A program made the position numbers and the translations under genes. From assembly GCF_041080675.1 (NCBI RefSeq), contig NZ_CP163520.1, positions 5,704,001 to 5,768,000 on the forward strand: a stretch of 64,000 nt of DNA, read 5' to 3'. This DNA is from Streptomyces sp. cg36. GTDB taxonomy: Bacteria > Actinomycetota > Actinomycetes > Streptomycetales > Streptomycetaceae. Shown piece after piece: positions 1 through 8,020 of the stretch. Numbering within the stretch: the first letter of the stretch is position 1; each line of letters opens with the position of its first letter. The notes below the pieces were generated by a model. The model saw nothing but the letters and a program-made list of their open reading frames with translations, ran no database searches and was not told the DNA's origin.

Positions 1-549
1 ATCTACACGTCCAAGGCGGACGGCGGCAGCGGACTCTGCGAGAACAACCCGACGTCCACCTGTCTGCCCGCGCCGCTGGACACCGCCACCGGCTACCAGT
101 CCTACATCGTCCCCCAGGAGGCCGCGACCGCCCTGCGCCACGTGCTCGGCAACGACCCGAAGCCGCACTACGTGCACCAGTCCAACCTCGCCGAGGAGCG
201 GATCCTCTACCCGGTCCTCGACAAGGTGCTCGGCGACTACCGCGCGCTGTTCGCGGACAGCGCCCCCGTCGTCAACCTGCGGCAGCGGGACATCGGCACC
301 GAACTCAGCCGCCAGGCCGCCTGGGCCAAGGCCCTCGCGGACGGCAAGGTCACCGCGTACCGCATCGGCACCGCGGTGACCGTCCAGGGCCCGTCGGGCG
401 TGGTGGCACCCATCACCGCCCCGGAGGGCACCAAGCAGCAACAAGTCCTCGGTACCACCGTGTTCGGCACGCCGTACGCGGGTCAGCGCTCCGCCTGGTC
501 CTCACCCGGACTCCTCCAGGCGGCGATCACGCTGAAGCTTCCGGCCTGA
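1..549 (+). CDS. C-terminal part of an Agd3-like (CE18-type) polysaccharide deacetylase, truncated by the window edge
   Basis: The frame is open from base 1 and ends at 547-549, giving 182 residues of a larger protein whose start lies outside the window. The visible part has a His-rich segment (PHYVHQSNL, about residues 54-62 of the fragment), a helical stretch with YPVLDKVLGDYRALF, and a beta-rich tail ending SSPGLLQAAITLKLPA. I believe this matches the end of the catalytic domain and the C-terminal domain of Agd3, the secreted deacetylase of fungal galactosaminogalactan, but this is recognition from memory. Context supports it: the next four genes are PelF, a membrane protein, spherulin-4 and GH114, the same set of activities that accompany Agd3 in Aspergillus. 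The gene ends 37 bp before pelF, so co-transcription is likely. It could instead be another secreted carbohydrate-active protein. Confidence 0.55.
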   Translation: MYTSKADGGSGLCENNPTSTCLPAPLDTATGYQSYIVPQEAATALRHVLGNDPKPHYVHQSNLAEERILYPVLDKVLGDYRALFADSAPVVNLRQRDIGTELSRQAAWAKALADGKVTAYRIGTAVTVQGPSGVVAPITAPEGTKQQQVLGTTVFGTPYAGQRSAWSSPGLLQAAITLKLPA

Positions 550-586
550 CCAGCCGACTGACATTCGCTGTCCAGGGGGGACACCA

Positions 587-2161
587 ATGCCGAGCAGTGG
601 CCGTCACGTCACCATGCTCACGGAAGGCACCTATCCGCACATCCACGGAGGCGTCAGCACCTGGTGCGACCAGCTCGTGCGCGGTATGCCGGAGGTCGAC
701 TTCAACGTCCTGGCCCTCACCGGCAACGGCCGCGAGCCGGTCACCTGGGAGCTGCCGCCGAACGTGTACCGGCACACCGCGTTCCCGCTGTGGGGACCGG
801 CGCCGACGCGACGGCCACTCCTCGGCAAGGAGCGGCGCCGCTTCATAGACGTCTATGAGCGGTTCCTGCTCTCGATGCTCGACCCCGAGTCCGGCTGCAA
901 CTTCGCCCAGGGGCTCTACTCCCTGGCGCGGCTGGCTCGGGCCGGGCGGCTCTCCACCGCACTGCGCTCGGAGGCCGCCCTGCGGTCGCTCATGTGGATC
1001 TGGACCATGCCGCACCTCCAGATAGCCACCGCACGGCCCACCGTGCACGACGCCCTGACCGCCACCGACCTGCTCGAACACGCGCTGCGCCCGCTGGCCG
1101 CCCGGCTCCCGGAGGACTGTGTGGCCCACGCGGTCAGCAGCGGCCTCGCCACCCTGCCCGCGCTCGCCGCCCAGCATCTGGACGGCGTTCCCTTTCTCCT
1201 CACCGAACACGGCATCTACCTGCGCGAACGCTATCTCGGCTACCGCACGGGGGAGCAGACCTGGCCGGTGAAATCGGTGATCCTCAGCTTCTACCGCGAG
1301 CTCAACTCGATGGGCTACCGCCAGGCCGATCTGATCACCCCCTGCAACCAGTACAACCGCCGCTGGGAAGAGCGCGGCGGCGCCCCGGCGGACCGCATCA
1401 GGACCGTCTACAACGGAGTCGACCCCAACCTCTTCCCGCACGCCGGCCCCGACCCCGCGATCCCCACCCTCAGCTGGTGCGGCCGGATCGACCCCATCAA
1501 GGACCTGGAGACCCTGATCCGGGCGTACGCCATGGTCCGCGCCGAACTGCCCGAGGTGCGGCTGCGGCTCTTCGGCCCCGTACCGGCGGGCAACGCGGAC
1601 TACCGCACCACGCTGGAGAAGCTCGCCGCCGAACTCGGCGTGACCGACGGCATCAGCTACGAGGGCCGCGTCAGCGACGTCGCGAGCGCCTACGCGGCGG
1701 GGAGCGTGGTGATGCTCTCCAGCATCAGCGAGGGCTTCCCCTTCTCCATCATCGAAGCCATGTCCTGCGGCCGGGCCACGGTCTCCACCGACGTCGGCGG
1801 GGTGCGCGAGGCCGTCGGCGACGCCGGACTCGTGGTCCCGCCGCGCGAGCCCGCGCTGATGGCCGAGGCCACCCTCACCCTGCTGCGGGACGACGCCCGC
1901 CGCGCCGAACTGGGCGCGCGGGCCCGCAGCCGGGTCGTCGACCAGTTCACCCTGCACCGCTCGGTGGACGGCTTCCGCAAGATCTACCTGGAGCTGGCCG
2001 GCCGCCCCGAGCCCGCCCCCCGGTACGCCACCGCGCCCTGCCCCACCCCGCAGTACAGCGGGGCCCGGCCGCGCGCCGAGCGCCCCGAGTCGGACGACTG
2101 GACGCTCCAGCTCACCGACCCCTGGTACCGGGAGCTGGCGTCGGACGGATCCGTCTGGTGA
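587..2161 (+). CDS. pelF: PelF-type GT4 glycosyltransferase (exopolysaccharide polymerase)
   Basis: 524 residues, close to the family length of about 500. The N-terminus carries the PelF-type signature TEGTYPHIHGGVSTW (about residues 12-26), followed by the long insertion typical of PelF. The C-terminal Rossmann half has YNGVDPNLF (about 275-283) and the donor-binding stretch SEGFPFSIIEAMSCGRATV (about 381-399). PelF is a cytoplasmic GT4 enzyme; in Pseudomonas it uses UDP-GlcNAc/GalNAc to make the partly acetylated Pel polymer, working with membrane proteins PelD/E/G. The ATG at 587 is chosen because a GGGG-rich site precedes it. The stop overlaps the next start by 4 bp (GTGA), so the membrane protein is translationally coupled to it. 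The last roughly 40 residues (about 485-524) are a proline- and arginine-rich tail. Confidence 0.9.
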   Translation: MPSSGRHVTMLTEGTYPHIHGGVSTWCDQLVRGMPEVDFNVLALTGNGREPVTWELPPNVYRHTAFPLWGPAPTRRPLLGKERRRFIDVYERFLLSMLDPESGCNFAQGLYSLARLARAGRLSTALRSEAALRSLMWIWTMPHLQIATARPTVHDALTATDLLEHALRPLAARLPEDCVAHAVSSGLATLPALAAQHLDGVPFLLTEHGIYLRERYLGYRTGEQTWPVKSVILSFYRELNSMGYRQADLITPCNQYNRRWEERGGAPADRIRTVYNGVDPNLFPHAGPDPAIPTLSWCGRIDPIKDLETLIRAYAMVRAELPEVRLRLFGPVPAGNADYRTTLEKLAAELGVTDGISYEGRVSDVASAYAAGSVVMLSSISEGFPFSIIEAMSCGRATVSTDVGGVREAVGDAGLVVPPREPALMAEATLTLLRDDARRAELGARARSRVVDQFTLHRSVDGFRKIYLELAGRPEPAPRYATAPCPTPQYSGARPRAERPESDDWTLQLTDPWYRELASDGSVW

Positions 2162-3615
2162 GCGGCTCGCTCTGGCTCGGCAAGGAGGGGCAGGACACCC
2201 TGCCCTACATCCCCCGCCAGCGGCCGAAGGCCGCCCCCGCCGACGACCCCATGGACGAACTCGCCACCCGGCTCGAAGAGTTGATAGCCGCCGCCGTCCA
2301 TCCCGACGAGGTCGCCGCGATCCTCGAATCCGACGGGATGACCGACGCGCACATCCGCACCACCTACGGCCGCCACGACTCCTTCGCCCTCGCCGAGGAG
2401 CTCTACGCGCGCGTGGAGCGCCGCTACCCGTCCGCCACGGACGCCGCCGCCGACCCCTGGCACACCTCCCTGGCCGCCTGTCTGCTGCGCGGCCTGGTCT
2501 TCGCCCTGCCCGGCCTCGCCTACGTCCTGGGGGCGCCGCTGCTCGCGGGCCCGCCCGACAGCAGGGGGCTGCCCTCCGGCACCGTCCCGCTGCTGGCCGC
2601 CGCCATCACCGGCTGGGTGTGGAACCAGGGGCTCTCCCACCGGACCTACGTCTGGCTCGGCCTGGGCGACCGGCCCGCCGCGGCCCGCGCGCTGCGCAGC
2701 GGGGCGCCGCTGGGCGCGCTGCTCAGCGCGCTGGCCGCACTGGCGGCGGCCGGTCCCGGCGAGCTGGGCACCGCCTGGTTCGCCGCCGGGCAGGCGCTCT
2801 ACCTGGGCGCGGCCACCGTCCTGCTGACGCTCGGCCGCGAACGCGACCTGCTGTACGCGCTGCTGCCGATGGCCGCGGGCGCCGCGCTCACCCTCCCGTA
2901 CGACCTGTCCGAGGCCGCGCGGACCGGGCTGCTGCTGCTCTCGCTCGGCGCGGCGGCGGTGTTCGCGGGCCGCGCCGTCGCCGCGGCCGGACCGGGCGGC
3001 GGCGCGGCGGCGCGGAGCCGGTCCGGCCCGCCGCTCACGGCGTCCCTGCCGTCCGCGCTGTTCGGGCTCGGCACCGGGCTGTTGGTGCTCTACGCGGCCG
3101 TCGGGGACGTCCTGGCCGACGGGGCGGGCTCCGCGGTGGCCGCGCCCTCGGCGGTGGCGCTCACCCTGAGCATGGGGCCCGCCGAATGGCTGCTGTACCG
3201 GTTCCGCAGCGAGAGCGCGGCCGGGCTGCGCGCCAGCACCACAGCGCACGGCTTCCGCCGCACCATCGTGTCCGCCATCGCCGTCTGCCTGGCCGGATAC
3301 CTGGTGGTGCTCTGCGGGCTCACCGTCACCGGGACGCTGCTGTGGCCCGGCGCCCCCCACCTCGGCGCCGGGCGCCTCACCGGCCTGCTGCTCACCGGCA
3401 CCGTCCTGTGGACCGCACTGCTGCTCCAGTCCTTCGGCGCGGTGCGCAGCGCCGCCGCCGTGTGCTGCGCGGCGGCCGGTGTCCAGGTGGTCTGCCTGGC
3501 GACCGGGACGGGCCACCCGCGGGTGGTCGGGCCGCTGGTGGCGGGCGCGGCGGCGGTGGTGCTCGCCGCGCTGGTGGCCGCGCTGCTGGGCAGGGCGACG
3601 GCGCACCGGGTATGA
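2158..3615 (+). CDS. Polytopic membrane protein coupled to PelF; candidate PelG-like polysaccharide transporter
   Basis: 485 residues from a GTG that overlaps the pelF stop. The first roughly 105 residues are soluble and include HPDEVAAILESDGMT (about 47-61) and YGRHDSFALAEELYARVE. The rest is Ala/Leu/Gly-rich with roughly ten or more hydrophobic segments starting near residue 110, separated by short Arg-rich loops. I do not recognise a named family by sequence. In Pel operons PelF is partnered by PelG, a MOP-type membrane protein of similar length, and in fungi the synthase Gtb3 carries membrane segments, so export and/or synthase anchoring is the inference. A role in recognising a cytosolic signal through the soluble N-terminus is possible. 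The next gene starts inside the stop (ATGA overlap). Confidence 0.72.
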   Translation: MSGSLWLGKEGQDTLPYIPRQRPKAAPADDPMDELATRLEELIAAAVHPDEVAAILESDGMTDAHIRTTYGRHDSFALAEELYARVERRYPSATDAAADPWHTSLAACLLRGLVFALPGLAYVLGAPLLAGPPDSRGLPSGTVPLLAAAITGWVWNQGLSHRTYVWLGLGDRPAAARALRSGAPLGALLSALAALAAAGPGELGTAWFAAGQALYLGAATVLLTLGRERDLLYALLPMAAGAALTLPYDLSEAARTGLLLLSLGAAAVFAGRAVAAAGPGGGAAARSRSGPPLTASLPSALFGLGTGLLVLYAAVGDVLADGAGSAVAAPSAVALTLSMGPAEWLLYRFRSESAAGLRASTTAHGFRRTIVSAIAVCLAGYLVVLCGLTVTGTLLWPGAPHLGAGRLTGLLLTGTVLWTALLLQSFGAVRSAAAVCCAAAGVQVVCLATGTGHPRVVGPLVAGAAAVVLAALVAALLGRATAHRV

Positions 3616-4346
3616 ACGAACCGGCGGGTCCGACCACGACACCCGGCAGGACCGCACACCAAGCCACGCCCGGCGGCGCCGGGCGCACCAGGACGGAAGT
3701 CACGCACCCCATGCCCCGCAACCTCCTCGTCCCGTTCTACGACCACCCCGCCGACCGCCCCGACGCCTGGGAGGCGCTGATCGCGGCGGCCCCCCGGCTG
3801 TACGGGGTGGTGCTCAACCCGGCCAGCGGCGCGGGCGGGGCGCCGGACTCCGCGTTCGCCGCGGCGGCGGCCCGGCTGCGCGACGCCGGCGTCCCCGTCC
3901 TCGGGTACGCGGACACCGGCTACGGCCGCCGCCCGCACGCCGACGTGGTGCGCGACCTGCTGCGCCACCGCGACTGGTACGGCGCGGACGGCGCCTTCCT
4001 CGACCAGGCGGCCACCGCGCCCGAGCTGCTCCCGCACTACCGCAGGCTCGCCGTCGCCGCCCGCGGGGCCGGGGCCCGCACCCTGGTCCTCAACCACGGC
4101 ACCCACCCCGACCCCGGCTACGCCGACCTCGCCGACCTGCTCGTCACGTACGAGGGCACCTGGGCGACCTATCCGCAGGTCCGGGTCCCGCAGTGGACCC
4201 GGGACCATCCGCCGGAGCGCTTCTGCCACCTCGTGTACGCCGCCCCGCCCGGCGCCCGCCCCCGCACCCCCGTGCACTGCGCGGTGCCGGGCGGCGCCCC
4301 GCACCCGTGGGGTACCCTGCCGCACCTCCTGGAGCCCGCCCGATGA
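3612..4346 (+). CDS. Spherulation-specific family 4 (spherulin-4 / GH135-like) protein
   Basis: 244 residues from the ATG at 3612 (ATGA overlap with the upstream stop), or 211 from the ATG at 3711; the first 33 residues are low-complexity and the family fold begins after the second Met. Family features in order: LLVPFYDHP, VVLNPASG, VLGYADTGYG, ADGAFLDQ and TLVLNHGTHPDPGY, then VTYEGTW. These correspond to the conserved (beta/alpha)8 barrel of spherulin-4, whose fungal member Sph3 (GH135) cleaves galactosaminogalactan. No clear signal peptide is visible with either start, which is odd for a secreted glycosidase; a cytoplasmic or non-classical location, or a wrong start, has to be considered. 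Its stop overlaps the GH114 lipoprotein start. Confidence 0.85.
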   Translation: MNEPAGPTTTPGRTAHQATPGGAGRTRTEVTHPMPRNLLVPFYDHPADRPDAWEALIAAAPRLYGVVLNPASGAGGAPDSAFAAAAARLRDAGVPVLGYADTGYGRRPHADVVRDLLRHRDWYGADGAFLDQAATAPELLPHYRRLAVAARGAGARTLVLNHGTHPDPGYADLADLLVTYEGTWATYPQVRVPQWTRDHPPERFCHLVYAAPPGARPRTPVHCAVPGGAPHPWGTLPHLLEPAR

Positions 4347-5242
4347 ACCGCTCCCGCCGTCTGCTGCTGCCCGTGGCCCTGCTGGCGCTGCTGCTCGCCG
4401 GGTGCTCCTCCTCGTCCGACGACGACGCGGGGCCCGACGAGAGCGACAACGCGGCGCCGACCAGGGCCCCGTCCGCCCCGGCCACCACGCCCGGCCGCTC
4501 CGCGCCGCCGTCCCCCTCCGCCACGCCCTCCGGGCCCGCGCACCGCCGCTGGCAGCCCCGGCCGGGGGTGGCCTGGCAGTGGCAGCTCACCGGGAAACTG
4601 GATCCGACCGTGGACGTACCGGTGTACGACGTCGACGGGTTCAACGTCTCCAAGGCGCAGGTCGACGATCTGCACCGGCGCGGGCGCAAGGTGATCTGCT
4701 ACGTGTCGACGGGCGCCTGGGAGGACTTCCGCCCCGACGCCGGGCGCTTCCCCAAGTCGGTGCTGGGCAAGGGCAACGGCTGGAAGGGCGAGCGCTGGCT
4801 GGACGTCCGCCGCACCGACGTGCTGGGCCCGCTGATGGCCGCGCGGTTCGACATGTGCCGGGCCAAGGGGTTCGACGCGGTCGAGCCGGACAACATGGAC
4901 GGCTACGACAACGAGAGCGGGTTCCCCCTGACGGGGGAGGAGCAGCTGGCCTACAACCGCCTGATCGCGCGGCTCGCCCACGACCGGGGTCTGGCGGTCG
5001 GCCTCAAGAACGACCTCGACCAGATCCCGCAGCTGGTGGGGGACTTCGACTTCGCGGTCAACGAGCAGTGCGCGGAGTTCGGGGAGTGCGGGGTGCTGGG
5101 GGCGTTCACGCGGGCGGGGAAGGCGGTGTTCCACGTCGAGTACGACAAGGCGCCGGCGGATTTCTGTGCGGTGGGGAGGGGGTTGGGGCTGAGCTCGATG
5201 AAGAAGGAGCTGGAACTGGGGGTATGGCGCAGCCCGTGCTGA
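4343..5242 (+). CDS. GH114 endo-alpha-1,4-polygalactosaminidase lipoprotein
   Basis: 299 residues. A lipoprotein signal peptide ends at the lipobox LLAGC (Cys about 20), followed by a Ser/Asp linker and a Pro/Ala/Thr/Ser-rich tether to about residue 70, so the enzyme should sit on the outer face of the membrane. The catalytic domain shows the GH114 landmarks WQWQLTG, VPVYDVDGF, KVICYVSTGAWEDFRPD, RWLDVR, FDAVEPDNMDGY and FAVNEQC; the Asp in VYDVD and the acidic pair in VEPDN are at the expected catalytic positions. GH114 hydrolases cut polymers containing galactosamine (fungal Ega3 acts on deacetylated GAG). The ATG overlaps the spherulin-4 stop (ATGA). It is the last gene of the cassette; repeat island A follows immediately. 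Confidence 0.92.
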   Translation: MNRSRRLLLPVALLALLLAGCSSSSDDDAGPDESDNAAPTRAPSAPATTPGRSAPPSPSATPSGPAHRRWQPRPGVAWQWQLTGKLDPTVDVPVYDVDGFNVSKAQVDDLHRRGRKVICYVSTGAWEDFRPDAGRFPKSVLGKGNGWKGERWLDVRRTDVLGPLMAARFDMCRAKGFDAVEPDNMDGYDNESGFPLTGEEQLAYNRLIARLAHDRGLAVGLKNDLDQIPQLVGDFDFAVNEQCAEFGECGVLGAFTRAGKAVFHVEYDKAPADFCAVGRGLGLSSMKKELELGVWRSPC

Positions 5243-5261
5243 CGCTGTGGGCGGGGTGTCC

Positions 5262-5700
5262 GTCCGCGCCCCGGTGCCGGGTTGCTCGCGCAGTTCCTCG
5301 CGCCCCTGGGAAACCCGTCTTCGTCTGCGGGTCGTGGTCGCTTCTCGCGCAGTTCCCCGCGCCCCTGAAAACCCTCGTTCGTCTGCGGGCTGTGGTCGCT
5401 CTTCGCGCAGTTCCTCGCGCCCCTGGGAAACCCGCCTTTGTCTGCGGGGCGGTGGTGGGTTGCTCGCGCAGTTCCCCGCGCCCCTAAAGCGTGGGGCTGA
5501 GCTCGGTTCTTCGGCTGCCTGGTACCCCGTAGGGGCGCCGGGGCAGCCGAAACGACCGGCTCAGCCACCGGCTTTCAAGGGGCGCGGGGAACTGCGCGAC
5601 CAGCCGCGCACGGCCCGCAGACGAAGTCCCTGCCGGTAAGGGGCGCGGGGAACTGCGCGAGGAGCGACCGCCGGGCCGCAGGCGACGACCGGGGCCCACA
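5262..5700. repeat. Repeat island A: head-to-head array of a 21-bp GC-rich unit
   Basis: No plausible gene fits between the GH114 and cobS stops. The region holds four copies of the unit CGCGCAGTTCCCCGCGCCCCT (5287-5307, 5346-5366, 5404-5424, 5465-5485; two have one C-to-T change) and two copies of its reverse complement (5578-5598, 5639-5659). The 37-40 bp between units are also related to each other (GTCTGCGGGC.GTGGTCG-type sequence). The two orientations face each other across a central hairpin element. The island lies between convergent genes. The same architecture recurs at 39750-40335 and 49594-50300. Confidence 0.9.
5486..5577. repeat. Central hairpin element of repeat island A
   Basis: Perfect inverted arms TTCGGCTGCC (5510-5519) and GGCAGCCGAA (5542-5551) enclose an inner CCCC-GTA-GGGG. 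Outside them GGCTGAGC (5495-5502) pairs with GCTCAGCC (5559-5566), and AAAGC (5486) with GCTTT (5572). The element is therefore a nested palindrome. Sequences resembling it occupy the centres of islands B (40026-40118) and C (49919-50011). Confidence 0.8.
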
Positions 5701-5712
5701 GGGCCGCAGGCC

Positions 5713-6495
5713 CTACCCCCTGCCCAGGGCGGACACCAGCAGCGCCGCCGTTGCCGCTGTCTCGGCCACCGCCCCGAACACATCCCCCGTCACCCCACCG
5801 AACCGCCGCACGCAGTGCACGAGCAGCAGCTGGGCGGCGAGCACCCCCGCCGCCAGCGCCAGCGCCTGGTGCAGGGCCGCCCCGCGGCCGAGCGCCGCCC
5901 CGGCCCCCGCCGCACACCCCGCCGCGGCCAGCACCGCGACCCCCGCCGCCGCCCGCCGGGGCACCGCGCCCGCGACCGCCGCGCCCAGCCCGTCGGGCCG
6001 GGCCGGGGGCACGCCGGGGCGGCAGGCGAGGGTGAGGGCGAGCCGGGCGGTGACGGCCGCGACGGCCGCCGCCACCGCGCCCCGCGCCCAGCTCTGCGCG
6101 TACAGCTCGGCCACCACGGCCACCTGGCCGAGCAGCACGAAGACCAGGGTGAGTACCCCGAACGGCCCGATGTCCGACTGCTTCATGATCCGCAGCGCGT
6201 CCGCCGCGGGCTTGGCGCTGCCCAGCCCGTCGGCCACGTCCGCCAGGCCGTCCAGGTGCAGCCCCCGGGTGAGGGCGGCCGGGACGGCGGCGGTGGCGAC
6301 GGCGGCGGGCAGCGGGCCCGCGCCCAGGAGCAGCAGCAGGCCGCCGACGGCCGCGGCGGACAGCCCGACGACCAGTCCGGCCACCGGGGCCCAGAGCATT
6401 CCGGCGCGGGCGGCCGGGCGGTCCCAGCGGGTGACCCTGACCGGGAGCACGGTGAGGGTGCCGAAGGCGAAGCGGAGGCCGTCCAAGGGATTCAT
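5713..6495 (-). CDS. cobS: Adenosylcobinamide-GDP ribazoletransferase (cobalamin synthase)
   Basis: 260 residues starting at MNPLDGLRFAFGTLTVLPV, the usual N-terminus of the family; an upstream in-frame ATG at 6561 is rejected because its extra 22 residues are unconserved low-complexity. The protein is an integral membrane enzyme that joins adenosylcobinamide-GDP to alpha-ribazole(-phosphate) in the last steps of B12 synthesis. The metal/substrate motif LHLDGLADVADGLGS (about residues 75-89) and KQSDIGPFG (about 103-111) are intact, followed by five or more hydrophobic segments and the C-terminal RRFGGVTGDVFGA. cobT and cobU lie 3.4-6.5 kb away on the same strand, separated by unrelated membrane-protein genes. 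Confidence 0.93.
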   Translation of the reverse strand: MNPLDGLRFAFGTLTVLPVRVTRWDRPAARAGMLWAPVAGLVVGLSAAAVGGLLLLLGAGPLPAAVATAAVPAALTRGLHLDGLADVADGLGSAKPAADALRIMKQSDIGPFGVLTLVFVLLGQVAVVAELYAQSWARGAVAAAVAAVTARLALTLACRPGVPPARPDGLGAAVAGAVPRRAAAGVAVLAAAGCAAGAGAALGRGAALHQALALAAGVLAAQLLLVHCVRRFGGVTGDVFGAVAETAATAALLVSALGRG

Positions 6496-6575
6496 CGGCC
6501 GCAGGCTATCCCGAGCGCGGCCCCCGCCCCCACCGGGGTAAATTGCGCATACGGCGCACAACGGGAGCGGATGCG

Positions 6576-7328
6576 ATGAGCTGGTTCAACCGCAACTTCG
6601 TGGAGCCGGGAAAGCTTCCGCTGCTGCTCGCCCTGGCGTCGTTCGTGCTGACCTTCCTCGTCACCCGGACGATCACCCGGCTGATCCGGGCCGGGCGGGG
6701 CCCGTTCCGCAACATCAAGCCGGGCGGGCTGCACATCCACCACGTGGTGCCCGGGGTGATCCTGACCGTACTCGGCGGGTTCGGGGCGGTCGCCAGCGGG
6801 CGGCACGGGATCGGCGCCTGTCTCTTCGCGGTGGTCTTCGGGGTCGGCGCGGGCCTGGTCCTGGACGAGTTCGCGCTGATCCTGCACCTGGACGACGTCT
6901 ACTGGACCGAGCAGGGCCGCAAGAGCGTCGAGGTGGTGGTGCTCACGGCGGCCCTGGTGCTGCTGACCCTGGGCGGGTTCTCGCCGCTCGGCGTGAACGA
7001 CATGTCGACACAGGAGCGGCACGACCGGGCGTCGTTCATCCTCACCCTCTGGATCAACTTCTGCTTCGTGCTGCTGGCGCTCTTCAAGGGCAAGTTCCGG
7101 CTCGCCATCGTGGGCACGCTCGTCCCGTTCGTGGCGCTGGTCGCCGCGATCCGGCTGGCCCGGCCCGGCTCGATGTGGGCCCGCCGCTTCTACCGCCGCA
7201 GGCCGCGCGCCCGGGCCCGGTCCCTGCTGCGGGTCTACCGGCACGACCGGCGCTGGACGCGGCTGCGCCGCCGGGCTCAGGACTTCATCGGGGGCGCCCC
7301 GGACAGGCTGCCGGTGCGCCGGTCCTGA
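6576..7328 (+). CDS. Conserved integral membrane protein with HIHH motif, function unknown
   Basis: 250 residues from the ATG at 6576 (MSWFNRNFVEP); an earlier in-frame ATG at 6543 lacks a ribosome site. There are about five to six hydrophobic segments. A conserved GGLHIHHVVPG motif (about residues 50-60) follows the first TM helix and VLDEFALILHLDDVYW (about 100-115) follows the third. The C-terminal roughly 55 residues are very basic (RRFYRRRPRARAR), consistent with a cytoplasmic tail. I do not recognise a named family. Its last 52 bp overlap antisense with the end of the convergent rhomboid-like gene. The region just upstream carries AATTGCGCATACGGCGCA, AT-rich relative to its surroundings, where its promoter may lie between this gene and divergent cobS. 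Confidence 0.75.
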   Translation: MSWFNRNFVEPGKLPLLLALASFVLTFLVTRTITRLIRAGRGPFRNIKPGGLHIHHVVPGVILTVLGGFGAVASGRHGIGACLFAVVFGVGAGLVLDEFALILHLDDVYWTEQGRKSVEVVVLTAALVLLTLGGFSPLGVNDMSTQERHDRASFILTLWINFCFVLLALFKGKFRLAIVGTLVPFVALVAAIRLARPGSMWARRFYRRRPRARARSLLRVYRHDRRWTRLRRRAQDFIGGAPDRLPVRRS

Positions 7329-8020
7329 CGGGCGCGCTCGCGCCTGCGCCGCTGGCGCACCGAGGTGATCCAGCAGAGCACCGCCACCGCGACCATGGCG
7401 GCGATGTGCTCCTTGCCCGCGAGGTTGTCCTTGAGGAGCACCTCGCCGACCATCGCCAGGGCGACCACCCCGGCCGTCCAGTACGCCCGGTAGCGCCAGC
7501 AGACGTACAGGGCGAGCCCGACCACCGCGGCCGAGGGGCCCGTGTCGACCATCTTCGCGTCCGAGGCGGGCAGCCCCAGCGGCCCGTCGGGGCCGAGCGC
7601 GATGCCCACGCGCGCGTACATGGTGCCGGCCAGCGTCGCCGCGTACGCGATCAGCAGGGTGTGGCGGCGGCCGATGCAGATCTCCGCGATGCCGAAGACC
7701 AGCAGGAGCTGGCCGAGCGCGCCCCACACCGGCAGGTCGAGGGCGGGCACGAACAGGGAGAGCGGGGTGCGCAGGAGCGAGATCCACAGCGCGTCCTCGG
7801 CCTTGACCGAGCCGAGCACCTGGACCGGGCGGAAGCCCCAGGGCTGGTTCTGGACGAGCTGGAACAACGATGTCAGGACGACCGCGCACAGGGTCATCGG
7901 GACCGCCCGCCAGCGCTGGGTGCTCAGCGCGTAGCGGACGGCCAGGTAGAGCGGGCCCCACTCCCGTCGGACGAACCGGCGTACTGGTCCGTTGGCCGGC
8001 CGGGAGCGGGGGAGCCTCAC
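7277..8020 (-). CDS. Rhomboid-like membrane protein coupled to an MprF-like lipid aminoacyltransferase
   Basis: 247 residues from a GTG that overlaps the upstream gene's stop (GTGA), so the two are translationally coupled. About six hydrophobic segments are visible. Rhomboid hallmarks are present: GPSAAVVG (about residues 158-165) fits the catalytic G-x-S-x4-G motif, and GKEHIAAM in the last TM segment offers a histidine partner for a Ser-His dyad. A basic tail (RQRRRRERARQDRR) ends the protein. It differs from canonical GlpG-type rhomboids in lacking the HxxxN motif in the second helix, so protease activity is uncertain. Coupling suggests a role with the lipid aminoacyltransferase, for example as subunit or quality-control protease. 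The 3' end overlaps the convergent gene at 6576-7328. Confidence 0.75.
   Translation of the reverse strand: MRLPRSRPANGPVRRFVRREWGPLYLAVRYALSTQRWRAVPMTLCAVVLTSLFQLVQNQPWGFRPVQVLGSVKAEDALWISLLRTPLSLFVPALDLPVWGALGQLLLVFGIAEICIGRRHTLLIAYAATLAGTMYARVGIALGPDGPLGLPASDAKMVDTGPSAAVVGLALYVCWRYRAYWTAGVVALAMVGEVLLKDNLAGKEHIAAMVAVAVLCWITSVRQRRRRERARQDRRTGSLSGAPPMKS

Noticed and set aside
527..1957. Long antisense open frame over pelF
   Set aside because: It mirrors pelF codon structure in GC-rich DNA, has repetitive low-complexity composition and no recognised motif.
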